Below are positions 23,474 to 35,447 of a stretch of DNA of 64,000 nucleotides, piece after piece. This DNA comes from Lactifluus volemus (Eukaryota > Basidiomycota > Agaricomycetes > Russulales > Russulaceae): positions 682,001 to 746,000 of the forward strand of contig WTXI01000002.1 in the NCBI GenBank assembly GCA_022376515.1. Reading direction: 5' to 3'. The number at the start of each line of letters is the position of its first letter. The first letter of the stretch is position 1. The notes below the pieces were generated by a model that saw only the letters and a program-made list of their open reading frames with translations, ran no database searches and was not told where the DNA came from. The position numbers and the translations under genes are program-made.

Positions 23474-24823
23474 TTATGAATTTGCGGCGGTGGCGGCAGG
23501 TATCGACGCTGGAGGATTTTTACTCCGTCCCCAACGCACCTCAAGGCGCTCGCCGTCCATGTCGAGCCCATTTGCCCAGGCTTCTGCTGCTCGCTCTGCC
23601 GATGTGCGGTCCTTGAAATTGACAAATGCGCATCTTGAAAACGATCAGGAAAAAGCTTTGGACAACGCAATAGGGATTGAGGAAATTTACCTTGACTTTG
23701 CCACGTGGACTATCGAGCGGAGAGATGCAGGCTCCACGCTTGGTAAGGATTTTATGACGCGCGTTCGGATGGTCTCCTCCGTCGCTGATGGAGGTAAAGA
23801 GGACAAGAAGAGTGACATCTGACCCCCCGTAACCAACGTGTGTGAATCACCGGAGAAAAATTAAACCTTTAAGCATAAAGGCGACGTACCACCGATTCAT
23901 CTTCTGGCGGCGTGAGGCCCTGCTTTTCGGCATGCCCCGACAGTATCTTGCGCGCTACCGGATCGCTACGACCAAAGAACCGGTCTTGGATATTTTGTTT
24001 TGACAATTCGTTTTGTACCGGTATCTCGTGCCTATAAATATCATATACATAGAAAATGTTCAGCTTGCCGATTCCAAAATAATTGAAATGAGACGACGGA
24101 CCGGTAAGGACAATCAGTGCCACGATTGCACTCACCCTTGGCGTAGAACGAGCATACGTGTGGCCGGTTGCGCTTGTAGTACGGTTCCGTACGCGCCAGC
24201 TGTTTCAACATCTCACGACCTGCCGATGACGTCCGACCCTGATTCAGCTGATTATCACTCCCCGCAAACTAGTGTTTTTTTCCCCCAAAAAAACGAAAAA
24301 CGAGTCACAACGTCAATATCTATATATTACGACCACCCCTTACAGGTGAAGCGCACCTTGGTTTCCTGATTCTGCGCGTAATATTCCCGGTTGATTTCGC
24401 TCGTCGGAGCCTCGTTCGAGACGCCGAGCGCGGTGTCGCGCACTTGTGTGGGTAGGTGGTATTCAAGGTCGAGTAGGCACGTCTGGCATACGTTGCGAGT
24501 CTTGGCACACGTCTGACAGACGACGGTCGTCTTGAAGCGCATGCCCGCGCCTGGGTTCCAGCGGAAGACGGTGAACGGTCGCGCGCAGGTTCCGCATTCG
24601 CGTCCAAACTCTTGCTTCGACTTTTTTTGTCGTCTGTTAATGACCAGCCACAGCGAGAGAGGAAAGAGTGCTTACCATCCTGATGAATGGGTTGTCCCCA
24701 AGGCCTTTTCCGCTTGGTTAATCCGGTTTTGAGACGAGGATGGAAAGACGTACATGTCTCGCAGAGAATGGGGAATTCGCTTTGTTCCCAACCGGCCTTG
24801 TTGATGTCAGCTTTTGGCGGCAT
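23474..24823 (-). CDS. SLT11: Pre-mRNA-splicing factor Slt11/Ecm2 (RBM22 homologue)
   Basis: Slt11/Ecm2/RBM22 binds U6 snRNA and the U2/U6 catalytic centre of the spliceosome. The start [24 protein letters not shown] is typical, followed by the N-terminal zinc module ([35 protein letters not shown]). The middle is a CCCH finger with CPYRHEIPV, then [16 protein letters not shown]. The C-terminal RRM reads [42 protein letters not shown], ending [10 protein letters not shown]. The intron at about 23898-23820 uses a gtacgt donor and joins SV to SLFLSSLP. Gene order and zinc-to-RRM architecture match the family at about 350 residues. It lies close upstream of UBA3's stop, on the same strand. Confidence 0.9.
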
Positions 24824-24983
24824 TTTGATACTGAGTTGATGGGAGAAGCAGAAGTAACGACGTTGAACTCAGTCAGCAAAGGTGTCCTGATACCACAGCT
24901 TAATTGATGACTCAGCAAACCTTAACCTTGACTTAGGTTCGATCTTTATCTTTATACACCCTCAAACTAATTAATGTATCAAT

Positions 24984-26673
24984 TTACGACTCGGAGTACG
25001 TGATGCGCAAGGACAGGCTGAATGGAAGAGTCGTGGCGGTTACATTTACATCCCCCCCATCTGCGACGAGCTCCGACACCATTTTCTCCAAATTTGGCCG
25101 TGTCACTGCCTCTAGTTGCGGCGGTGCTTGAAAGTAGATCTGCTTCGTTTGCGTCGACAGCGATGGCTTCTTGATTTGGCTGATTAGACGTCAGACGTGC
25201 AGGTAGGGTGCAAGAAACGAAAGGAGAGGGGACACACATGTCTTGCCTTTCGACCAACATCTCAATGAGATTTTCAACTGTCCAACTCTTCGGAATGGAG
25301 ATTTCGAGGGACTCTCCGCCGCATACTGGACAGTCCTTGCGCTGCTCGTAATTAAACGTGTGAGAATATACAGATTCTAAACCCATGAGCATAAAGTAGT
25401 TGTTGAGGTACGCCGCTGAGCTGGTTGCGATCTTGAATGCTTCGTTACAGCAAGATGCTGAGAAATGGTGAGTGCACGAATGACTGGCGATGAGGTGACA
25501 TACCCGCGATAATGGCATTGGTGGATGCGATTGCGGGGATAATGTTCTTCACAACGCCTTGTGTCAATGACCATGTGACACCTTCAATCTTGAACTCTTT
25601 GGCTCTTTCTAGAGCGATGTTGTACAACCATTGGATGTGCTCCGGGTCATCCGAATCGAGCTTTGTCTCTGTAAGAGAGTGGTCAAACGAACCCTCTGCC
25701 GTGAGAAAGAACAAACTCATACCGCCTTTCACTTTTGGCCACTCTAGTACGGATGCCCATTCTATACAATGCTCCGGGAGACGGGGGGTGTTTGCGATTG
25801 TGCAGATAGGGAATGTTGTAGGCTTGTTAAGCATATCGAGAGAACATTCGTAACATGATGTTACTGTGGGCAGGATGACACGGGCCTGGCCCTTGAACCC
25901 TGCAAACTGTTCAGATACAGCTAAATGGCAAAAGACAATGAATCAAGATCAAGACCTTCTGTGCCACCATCAATCAGCGGTTTCAAACTCTCGGGTTCTC
26001 TGGATCTACGAGTTTCACGAGAGTTGCATTGATCCAACGCCGTGCTTCCACCGAATCAAGTCCGCAGATGACGAGGTTAAATTGCATGTAATAATCATCA
26101 TCTTTGTCTTGGATTTTGCCGTAATATCTTCATGAATGTCATGAATACTATTTAGGATATACGATCAGATAGACTCACGGTGTGACTGTTACACCGGGGA
26201 CACGCATCATGATGTACTCTGCTGCCACTGTGGCCTTCGGTTTACCCACATCTTTGGGTCTGTAGGAGAGGGGCGTCGATCGCGTTCAAAAAAAGCCAAG
26301 ACACCTACGCACGCACCTAAAGAGAAACTGTCTATTAAGGTTACTAAGGTCGATTGTGTCCATATCAATGACATGTATATCTTTGAATCCTGACAGAGAT
26401 AGGTTTGCGAGGATCTCACACCCCAGCCCTCCCGCGCCAATAACAAGGACCTTGCACTGCGTTCGAAGAAAGTTTTTGACCTATAAAAAAAGCGCAAAGG
26501 TATACGATAATTAAGAGCTGGACGGCAAGATTACTTACACCGTCCCCTGCCATAAACGAGTCTGGATCTGTTCGTGGCCCCGGACTATCCAAGACTTGAT
26601 CTATGTGATAATACCTATCTTCCCAGTCCGAATAGTGAATGCCATTAGTGATAGGGGCACTGGTGGTGGTCAT
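24984..26673 (-). CDS. UBA3: NEDD8-activating enzyme E1 catalytic subunit Uba3
   Basis: Uba3 with Ula1/APPBP1 adenylates NEDD8/Rub1 and passes it to Ubc12 for cullin activation. The adenylation motif [33 protein letters not shown] and the [10 protein letters not shown] loop are present. Zinc ligands are CYEC and CPVC. The catalytic Cys lies in [16 protein letters not shown], as in human UBA3. The tail reads NLEKMVSEL and ends LRITYSES, the ubiquitin-fold region. Several introns of 50-60 nt are readable, for example after KVKGG (joining [10 protein letters not shown]). Start [11 protein letters not shown] at 26673. Divergent from RCL1 with about 104 bp between starts. No frame error stood out. 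Confidence 0.95.
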
Positions 26674-26777
26674 GGTAAGGGCTTATATTAGCGGCACCTG
26701 TAAGGGCTGCAACTGACAGTCGCGCGCTTGATGGCACGTGAGCTAGTTGATCACGACGCGTTGATTACGTGCTCGAC

Positions 26778-28201
26778 ATGGACACTCTTCAATACAGCGG
26801 TCACCTTTATTTTCGTCACCGTCTAGTTCTCTCTATATTGGCCGGCAAGGCTATAAAAATTGACAAAATACGTCCAGCCGACAAAGATCCTGGACTTCGC
26901 GGTGCGTTATCCCACACTCAGAGGCGAAGGTATCCACTGAACGAACACCCAGATTATGAAGTTAGCTTGCTAAGACTGATTGAGAAGGTGACGAATGGTA
27001 CTATCATAGAGATATCTCTCACAGGTGTGCCATAATTTTTTTTGTTCAATATGTAACTAACAAGGCTAGGTACTGCAATCCTCGTCAAGCCTGGAATTAT
27101 CTCTGGGGGGCAGGTCTTCCACGAATGCCCTCTTTCGCGATCCATAGGATATTTTCTGGAATCTATTATTATGCTTGCTCCGTTTTCAAAAAGCCGCTTG
27201 CCTTAACTCTCAGAGGCATCACTACGGACGACAAGGATCTGTCGGTGCGTTGTTCTAGACGACTCGACCTATCCGTTTAACCACTTTCATCAAGGTTGAT
27301 CTGATACGAACAGTTACTCTCCTCACTTGGAACCATTCGGGATTTCAGATGGGTTAGAACTCAAAGTAGGTAGCGCATCCCCATCGGCGCACTCTTGTAC
27401 TAACGTCTCAAAGATCAAGAAACGAGGCTCACCTCCTCTTGGAGGAGGCGAAGTTCTCTTCCTTTGTCCTATAGTGAAGCAAGTCAAAACCCTCAATTTT
27501 GTTGAACCCGGAAAAATCAAGCGTATACGAGGCATGCGTATGCCATTTCGTCCTCATTTACTTTTCTCATCTGACAATACCTTAGACATGCCGTACGTGT
27601 TAGCCCACAGTTCTCTAATCGCATGATCGAGGCCTCTCGGTCTGTGCTTAACCGCTACATCCCCGATATCTATCTCTACTCCGACGTCTACAAAGGCGAG
27701 GAGAGCGGAAAGTGCGGGCCTCTCCAGCTCTACTGATCGGGCCATAATGATGACTTTTTAGATCCCCAGGATATGCACTTTCGCTTGTCGCAGAAACCAC
27801 GACCTCTGCTTTCCATTGCGCAGAAGCTGTATCACAGCCTGGCGTTGCACCAGAAGATATCGCTCTTCAAGCCACACGGTCTCTACTTTGTGAGATAGAA
27901 AGAGGCGGATGTGTCGATCAGAAGCACCAAACCCTGGTTCTTTTAATGATGATGCTTGGTAGTGAAGATGTAGGACGTTGCAGAATGGCAGAACCCACAG
28001 AACGAACGTGAGTGGAGAAAAACACTGCTGGTCATCTGCTAAGTTTGTTTTCTCTGCAGCATACAATTCCTGAGAGATGTGAGGGACGCCTTCGGTACTT
28101 CATTCAAGATCGTTCCCGCTGATAGATCGGACGATTCGTCCCAACTCCTCTACTCGTGCTACGGAACCGGTTATGTCAACACGAATCGGTCATTGGCGTG
28201 A
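26778..28201 (+). CDS. RCL1: RNA 3'-phosphate cyclase-like protein Rcl1
   Basis: Rcl1 is the U3 snoRNP-associated factor for 18S rRNA processing at site A2. It shares the RNA cyclase fold but lacks cyclase activity. The start MDTLQYSGHLYFRHRLVLSIL is typical, then LLRLIEKVTNGTIIEISLTGT, PGIISGGQV, LSRSIGYFLESIIMLAPF, RGSPPLGGGEV and GYALSLVAETT. The C-terminus ends GYVNTNRSLA, and the length fits the family's 370 or so residues. Introns are readable after GLR, after LTG, after KDLS, after LELK and after GEESGK. One missing base near 27326 separates RTVTLL from EPFGISDGLEL. The splice around 27540-27590 (RGMR to AVRVSP) is uncertain. Confidence 0.92.
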
Positions 28202-28418
28202 TTGCGCGAAGTCGCCGGAGAAGTTAGGGTTATAACAGTGACCGGCGTCAGGTCTGCCTGGCTGGTGCTATCAGCCACAGCCCAGTGGCTGTAGAGGCTG
28301 GGGGCTACAATTGCACGGACAGGCGAGCAAAAGGGACACCAAGAAGATGAGATCTTCGAACATCACAGGTTCACCACCGTAAAACCCAACTAGTACAGTC
28401 ATATCGTTACACCCAGAT

Positions 28419-30553
28419 TTACCGATAAATCATTAACACCTTGCCAAAATCTCCATCCCCTGAACCTTCTCCCACCGCAGTCAACCAACGCTCCAGTGTT
28501 GGCCATCCTACCTCAAAACGACAACACAACTCATCTGTGTGGTGCTCGCCATCGAGAAGAGGTACTAGCGCAGGCGGATACGCCAATGGCTGCGATATCA
28601 CAACGGGGACGGACGGCGCAGCAGCAGCTCCATTCGTCTGCGTCTTGACTGCCGGTGTAGAAGGCGAGCGCGACAGTCTGGGCGCGCCACAACGTGTTGT
28701 AGACGAGGTTCGGCGGTTGGCGTCCTAGCGCCTGCGTGATCTCGAACAGGAAGCGGCGTAGTCGTCGAATGACGCCTCGGCTCGCGCGACGCGCGAATCG
28801 TCCGTGGACTTGGCGGTCCCGTCGCCCGCAGACGTAGCGTCCCGAGCGATGCTCTGCGGCACGCGGTGGCAGTGAGACAGTGCCGCTGGTCGAGTGGGTG
28901 CTCACGGCCGCAAAAGCCAGTGAGGCTTCAGAGGTGCGACGTCTGGGACGTACGGGAGATGTTGATATTGATGATGATGTGGCGAGTGGCCCAGGGGCGA
29001 CGACGGTCAGGCTGGTGGCGCGTTTGCGGCTGCCTAGTACTGGGGACGGAGGTAAAGTGGTGGTGGACGGTTTTGTATCGGTGGTGGACTTGTGTTGTTG
29101 AGGAGCACTGGCCAGCGATGGACACGGCGTAAGAAGCCCTGTGGTCTGCATGTGAGAACTTTTGTCACGCGTGGGGGTTTGGTTTATTGGTGGAGGAAAA
29201 TACATGCCTTGATGACGCCGAAGCTCGCGAACCTCCTAACATCGATGCCGAGGCTGCGCACGTCGTGGTCCTGCATCCACTCGAATACGGTCTTTCCCGG
29301 CCTCATTCGGGAATACAGATGAAGGAATTCTGGCCAATCTGGGATTGCTCTTCCTGTAGTGAGGTGTAAGCCTAGTGCGAGCAGGGTTGAGGTGTGCGAC
29401 GTCGTTTACCTTCCTTGATGACAAAGGGACCACATTCATCTTTTACGTGTGCTTCGTCGGCAAGCCACTGGATGCTTTTGCGAAGTGTATACATGTTTGA
29501 ATACTGGAATATGTCGATTGTCATGATGACTTGATAGTATCTAGGACAGTGGAGAGTAGGTATTGCTAGACTGGCACGGAAGGGGTGATATCCTTACAAC
29601 AGGTGAGAGATGGCTTGGCGCGTCAACACGATGTCGCAACCTGCGAGGTGTGCGATACGGGCTACATGCTTGGTGCCGTCGATGTGTTGACAGACCTAGT
29701 TCTTGTCCACCACGGCCGTATGCACAAGTGGCTGGGGATAACGTACCTTTGCCATCGTCAGATCCCAGTTCTGCCCTATGATGTTTTTAAAGTTGATGAG
29801 AGCCACTGGCACCATCCAATCTTTGACCGGAGGTGGGTTTGGGTAGAAAGGGAATATCTTCAACTCTATAGAGTTGAAATTGTCTATTGGGATAGACGTC
29901 TCGGAGTAGGAGTTCAGATCTTCGTACAGCTGCTCCAGGATGGCATGGATTTTGAAGGATGTCTCCGGCGACGACAAGAACAGCGACTCTTCCTTCAAAT
30001 TTCAAAGTACATGTGGTCCTTATACCCGTGAAACAAGTGTAGAGTACGGGCTCACCTCGCAAGCCGTCAGGACACGATTCACCTTCCGAACGACAGGTTC
30101 GTAACAGCTGAGATCTGCTCCGGCATCGAAAACAAAGCAGACATTGAACCGAAAGTAGTTCCGCTCGTACTGTCCCGACAGCTGGACGGGAAATCCGAGT
30201 ACTTTATATGTCCCTGCGGTGCAAGTTACGAGACGGCCGCAAAGAGGACTCTGAGCGATGATATACTTTGAGATATCGTCAAAGTTGAGCAGCGTGCGAC
30301 TGGACGAGATGGAATTCTTGTGAGGAGAGGATTTTATGCGAGACTCGGACCTGTCGGGGTGTACAAAGACGATGCTAGACGCGCGCGAGCTCCCCGATGG
30401 GATGGGCGAGGCTCCGCCTGAGATTGGCCATGCAGAGCTGGCGATCAAGCCTTCGGGAACTTGATAGGCGATTTCGGGACCTCTATGCGGGTCAAAGTGG
30501 GCGTAGAAAACAGATTTAAGTCGAGGGAGAAACGAAGCGCCATCTCCAGCCAT
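28419..30553 (-). CDS. NPR2: Nitrogen permease regulator Npr2 (GATOR1/SEACIT subunit)
   Basis: Npr2 (NPRL2) with Npr3 and Iml1 forms GATOR1, the GAP complex that turns off TORC1 under amino-acid starvation. The N-terminal longin part reads SVFYAHFDPHRGPEIAYQVPEG, then SPLCGRLVTC and RFNVCFVFDAG. The middle has QLYEDLNSYSE and FYPNPPPVKDWMVPVALINF. The far C-terminus, GWPTLERWLTAVGEGSGDGDF then GKVLMIYR, matches the family's winged-helix end. Between them is a long Ser/Thr/Pro-rich insert (about 28620-29150). The GATOR1 role is known from the family, and the assignment rests on both ends. Start at 30553 (MAGDGASFLPRL). It shares a 57 bp gap with OGG1 on the other strand. Confidence 0.9.
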
Positions 30554-30610
30554 GGACGCGTCCAAAGGCAGAGACGCGTCTCCCTGTCTTAACAGTCAAC
30601 GGTAAAGCCG
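30554..30610. promoter_or_regulatory. Very short bidirectional promoter NPR2/OGG1
   Basis: Only 57 bp separate the two divergent start codons, so both promoters and leaders must overlap here or lie within the coding sequence of the neighbour. No TATA box is visible. Confidence 0.55.
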
Positions 30611-32095
30611 ATGACCGTTCCACACGGCTTTCACGCTCTCCCCCTTCCCTTGGCTCAATTATCCCTCGCAGCAGTCCTTAAATGCGGCCAATCTTTTCGC
30701 TGGTCAATATACCCTCTTCATGCAGCCTTGCCATCAGATCCTTCGCATGAATATCGTTTGTGTTTACAGGACCGTGTCGTCTGTCTTCGTCAATCTCCGG
30801 ACAAACTCTTCTACCGTTCTGTCTTCCAAGACTTGACGGTGCCTCCAGAAGTAGAAGCTGCGCGTGATCATCAGACCTTGCTGTGGCTCAAAGATTACTT
30901 TCAGCTGGACATTGATCTTGTAAGGTTATACGACGAATGGAGCGAGAAGGATCCCGTCTTTGCAGGTTCAGGGAAAGGTTTCAGGGTATCCGATGCTTCG
31001 ACAGGATCCATGGGAGAATCTCATTTCGTACGCCTCTCGTTCCCGCTTCAGGGAGACCCGCTTATAGCCCTCTATCCAGGTTTATATGTTCCTCCAATAA
31101 TAATATCACCCGAATCACGAAGATGGTGAAATCACTCTGTACTCAGTACTCTCCCCCCCTCTTGTCGATCGCGCAACCCACGCTGGTTATTACGACCAGG
31201 ATGCTTACACCATCTGAATCGGATTGCTCTGATTCTGCATCTGCATCACCAGAACCGGAACTAGAGAGTTTTCATCCTTTCCCTCCGCCGTCACGTCTCT
31301 CTGCGCCCGATGTTACCACGACGCTCCGCTCTCTCGGCTTTGGTTACCGTGCAGATTTTATTCAGAAGACTGCGAAAATGCTTGTGGGTGCACATGGCGG
31401 CGCAGGCTCGTCGGTCGAGGGGAAGGAAGGGCCAGAAATGTGGCTTCATTCACTTCGTAGCATGAGCACCACGGATGCTCGAGAGGAGCTGTTGAAGCTG
31501 ATGGGAGTCGGCCGTAAAGTTGCAGATTGCATTCTACTTATGAGTCTTAACAAGGTCGGCCATTTGTGAAGGCCGCCGTTTCCACTGACTCAATCATCCA
31601 GGTAGTCCGAAGTCATTCCGGTTGACACACACGTTCACCAAATTGCGATGAAACACTATGGTTTTCGTGGTGTGTCTGGAACTAAACAGGCATGTCGCCA
31701 AAACTGTACGATGCTATAAGTGAAAAGTTCTATAATGTATGGGGTGACTATGCCGGTTGGGCGCATTCGGTAAGGCTTTGTCCCAATAGGGGAGTACAAT
31801 GTTGACGCCTGTCTTCAGGTATTATTCACTGCCGATCTGAAGGCATTTTCGGACTACGGACTGCTCACACCCACTTCTTCCCCAAGTAAACAGGATGTGG
31901 CCGTATCACGAGCTGAGAAGCCTATTTCTCAGCTCCGATTCATTCATCGCGCAAGCGAGGTCCGAAGAAGTGCGGACTCATGACACTTCTGAAAAGGGAG
32001 ACACTGTGCGCCTAGATCACAACGCTGTAGAAGAAGTGAGCAGTCTGGCAGAACGTGTCAAGAAGAGAAGACGAATATCTCAGACGTTCAGTTAG
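30611..32095 (+). CDS. OGG1: 8-oxoguanine DNA glycosylase/AP lyase Ogg1
   Basis: Ogg1 excises 8-oxoG opposite C in base-excision repair. It shows the N domain ALPLPLAQLSLAAVLKCGQSFRW, then LYDEWSEKDPVF, the SNNNITRITKMV helix and the helix-hairpin-helix LMGVGRKVADCILLMSL. The catalytic Lys lies in GRKVADC, and EVIPVDTHVHQIA carries the catalytic Asp. The C-terminal part reads DYAGWAHSVLFTADL, followed by a basic extension ending KKRRRISQTFS, a likely nuclear localisation signal. Introns are readable at about 31028-31080 and after LMSLNK. A missing G near 30991 breaks the frame between the start half and RQDPWENL. A second break near 31960 affects only the tail. Confidence 0.93.
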
Positions 32096-32616
32096 CATCC
32101 CGATATAATGGTGCGGTCATCGATCTGAGACGGTACTCGGGGGATGTCACTTATTGGGGCTTCACAACTATATGTCGTACGTACCCTTAAGTTAAAATGG
32201 ATTTGATACCTCGCAATCAGTTTAGCGAAGAAGTAAACTACTATGCCACGACTAGAATCAAACCTTCTGGTGTGGTCCCCCAGTCCGTTGACCCGACTAC
32301 CATGCAGTGTATAAAATGCCGATCGTTAATACAACCAGAAGGGCAGAAAGTCCATATTCAGAGGTTTATTGCTCAGTTCAGAAGGTTTGCAATGTGCCTC
32401 CCCTTGTAATTTACCTGTGGGGACTCCCAGACCAAATAGTCTCGTGAGCGCTAAGTGATGAACATTGCCACGTAAGAAACTTGGTACCCCAACTGAGTAG
32501 AACAATTGCAATTGAATTAGAGTAAAGAGGGCTGATGGCCCAGAGATTCGGTACCGGTCCCGCGAGACTCACGCGTACGTGCCGCGCTCGCGCTTGTTCA
32601 CCCGCACACATCAACC
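32096..32616. other. Intergenic, OGG1 to NMT1
   Basis: About 520 bp with the OGG1 3' region and the NMT1 promoter. The short frame at 32197-32409 has no match I can name. Confidence 0.5.
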
Positions 32617-34659
32617 ATGACTAACAAAGCAAAAGCAAAAGCACCAACAAATAACGAATCTACCGAAGAACAAACCATAATGGGGGCCGATCGAGGGGCA
32701 GACGACGAATCCAGCTCCGAGTCTGAACCTGAAGTCGTCCCGGTGGCTGCCTCGCCCGAGTCGGGACCATCCCGTCCGTCCAAAAAGAAGAAAAAGAAAC
32801 GGTCCAAAATCGCGCGCGCGATATCCGTGCTCAAAGGTGATGACGTGCCGCAGGCTGTCGTCGACCAAGTCGTCGCGAAAGTCAAGGAGGAGCACGGCGA
32901 GAATTCGCCCGTTGCAGACGAGGATGCCGTGCGCGAAGTACTCAAGCAACTTAGGCTGAAGGATGTGGCCGAGGGAAAGGTCGGTTTTGGTGGAAAGAAC
33001 CAAAAAGACACGGGGGATCATAAGGTATGGCATCTACGTCGAGTGTATCTGCAATCGTTTGGCGTTGATGCAAGTGTGATCACATAGTTCTGGGCGACAC
33101 AGCCGGTACCTCACTATGGTGCGTTAAACTGACTTAAACCGTAGGGTTTATTGACCCATGATCTTTCAGGCGATGAGGCCCCAGAAGAAGACGGGTGCAT
33201 TGAACCATCGAGGCCCAGAGAGGAGGTCCGACAGGACCCTTACCCACTTCCCAAGGACTTTGAATGGAGCATTCTCGACATCACGGAACCTCCCAGGTTT
33301 GTATAAAGCCATCTTATGCTAATCAGATTACTCAAACTTGTTCCAGTTACGAGAGGTGTACGAGCTTCTATCGGCTAACTACGTCGAGGATGACCAAGCC
33401 GCATTCCGATTTCAATACACGGCCGAGTTTTTAGAGTGGTGCGTTGGATGTCCATTTGGGCTTGTCGTAATGTCTGACCCACTGGCCATAGGGCTTTGAA
33501 GCCCCCAGGTTGGCACAAGGAATGGCACATCGGTGTTCGTGTTTCATCTAACAAGAAGCTGGTCGCATTCATTTCCGGTGTTCCTATACATGTCCGTGTT
33601 CGCAAGAGGTGATCCTTTTGTACCTTCCGCACTTGGTCATTGCTGATGTGTCCGAGAGACATCCATGCTGTCGAGATCAATTATCTCTGTGTACACAAGA
33701 AATTACGCTCAAAGCGTCTCGCACCTGTACTCATCAAAGAGATTACTCGGCAATGTCATCTCATGGGCATTTTCCAAGCAATTTACACCGCAGGTGTTGT
33801 GATCCCTACGCCCATCTCTACATGTAGATACTATCACCGCACGCTGAATGTACCCAAGCTTGTGGACGTCAAGTTCACGTACGTGCCTCGCGACATGACC
33901 ATCGCCCGCATGATCCGGCAGTTTAAATTGCCGTCGACCCCGGCGCTCTCGCGTGCTGGCCTTAGGGAGATGGAAGAAAGGGATGTGTCGGCAGTTACAG
34001 CACTATACAAGAATACATGGAACGCTTTGATATGGTCCCACTATTCGAGGAGGAGGATATACGGCACCATTTCCTCAGTGGGCGCGGCAGCGGAGAAAAG
34101 GAAGCTTCAACAGGACGGCGGTCAGGCCAAGTTGTGTGGACGTATGTTGTGGAAGTCAGTTCCTCTCTCAGTTCTCTAAGTCGCCTCAGTAACCCTACGA
34201 TGAATGACTTAGAATCCGCAAACGCACGCCATCACCGACTTCTTCTCGTTTATGCGTTGCCGTCTACGATCGTTTCTCATCCGCGATATAACCTCTTGGA
34301 GGCGGCTTACCTCTACTACTACGCCTCCGACACGGCGTTTATAGAGAATGCAGACGATCTCGGACTCTTGAAGCGTCGGCTGTCCGAACTTGCCAGTGAT
34401 GCGGTTATTGTGGCAGACCAGGCAAAGTTTGACGTCTTCAACGCACTCACGTTGATGGACAATCCATTGTTTTTGCAAGATCTGAAGGTGATTATCTCCA
34501 CATAACCTTTTCGCCTCTGGTGACTCTAGTTCTTAGTTCGGATCCGGGGATGGCCTGCTCAATTTCTATTTGTATAATTGGCGCTCTAAGGCGCTTGCTG
34601 GGATGAGTGCAACGGAGGACAAAGGTGCAGGGCGAGGTGTCGGTGTGGTCATGCTTTAG
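32617..34659 (+). CDS. NMT1: Glycylpeptide N-tetradecanoyltransferase (N-myristoyltransferase)
   Basis: NMT transfers myristate to the N-terminal Gly of proteins such as Arf and G-alpha subunits. After an acidic and Lys-rich N-terminus (KKKKKKRSK) comes WATQPVPHY. Then follow [38 protein letters not shown] and [12 protein letters not shown]. The first signature [18 protein letters not shown] and [10 protein letters not shown] are complete. The second signature region reads [15 protein letters not shown], and the C-terminal [19 protein letters not shown] ends at 34659. The family's C-terminal carboxylate belongs to the active site, so the end is meaningful. Introns of about 50-65 nt recur. A missing A near 34012 shifts YKKYMERF. 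Confidence 0.95.
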
Positions 34660-34960
34660 CTGTACCGCCATTTGAATACGGGAGTTGGGTAATCACATGA
34701 CCAAAATGTAGATAATTGTACCCAATCACGTTGCAAGCAAAGGTATCAGGTGACCAACGACATGGCGCCATTCCAACTCATTTCTGCAGGCATCTTCGAC
34801 TGGCACCTCTTAAGTGATTTCAAGTCCATCTAGCAGCTGTGTCAACTATCCCTTATGGTGCAAATACCCACCTAAAGTCGCTGCAACATCGTGTCGTGTT
34901 TTGTTGGAATGGGGGGCTCAGGCTGGTTATTGTCATGATGACCCAAATTTGTTGCTACAA

Positions 34961-35037
34961 CACCATTTACTGATATGATAAAAACAAAGTTGTTCTTCAT
35001 CTGCTCAACTTTGCTTTTATCACATCCGTAAATGGTG
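34961..35037. repeat. Imperfect hairpin, ~32 bp arms
   Basis: The left arm starts caccatttac at 34961 and the right arm ends gtaaatggtg at 35037. They are reverse complements with only a few differences around a loop of about 14 nt. No coding potential is seen. It is consistent with a MITE remnant or an RNA hairpin. Confidence 0.7.
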
Positions 35038-35106
35038 CAAAAAGCCACTTTTTACCCTTTTTGGCGAGCTCGAGCTCGAGCTCGTCCAAAAAAGTTTAGT
35101 GCAGGT

Positions 35107-35356
35107 TTCCTGATGGCCAGGTGAGCAACACTACTGTGTCCCTACACCCCGTCCTGCCCACCCCCCTCCTTCTGATCAGTCATAGCAAGGTCACACCCAC
35201 GATTTCTATCAAAAAAATGCATGGAATATATTCAGATTTGGTACTAGATACTGTAGGCTGAATTTTGTGATGGTGAGTGAGAATTGAGCAAGAAAAATGG
35301 AGTGATCAGAAGGGGGGAGGACAGGGTGTAGGGATAGCACTTGTTTCTGTAGGAAA
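35107..35356. mobile_element. Foldback/MITE-like element, ~250 bp
   Basis: The left block at 35140-35178 (cctacaccccgtcc ... tctgatca) and the right block at 35303-35334 (tgatcagaagg ... tgtaggg) are inverted copies differing mainly in run lengths. Weaker inverted similarity extends outward, to gtttcct near 35106 and aggaaac near 35351. The AT-rich centre has no open frame. No clear target-site duplication could be identified. Confidence 0.55.
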
Positions 35357-35447
35357 CATCCTTATCCCTGTTGCGACTTATCAAGGTGGTGATTCAAAGG
35401 CCCAGGCGACATTCACGCACGGTGAGGCGTGAATTTCACACTCTTAC

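Larger units (their letters stand above)
34660..35447. other. Element-rich intergenic region
   Basis: The region holds two foldback-type sequences (listed separately) and a (gagctc)n run at about 35066-35085. No gene is seen. A FunK1 relic begins directly after it. Confidence 0.55.

Noticed and set aside
28200..28418. Small inverted repeat around agccacagcccagtggct
   Set aside because: Short and imperfect, in the gap between convergent stops; not distinguishable from chance.
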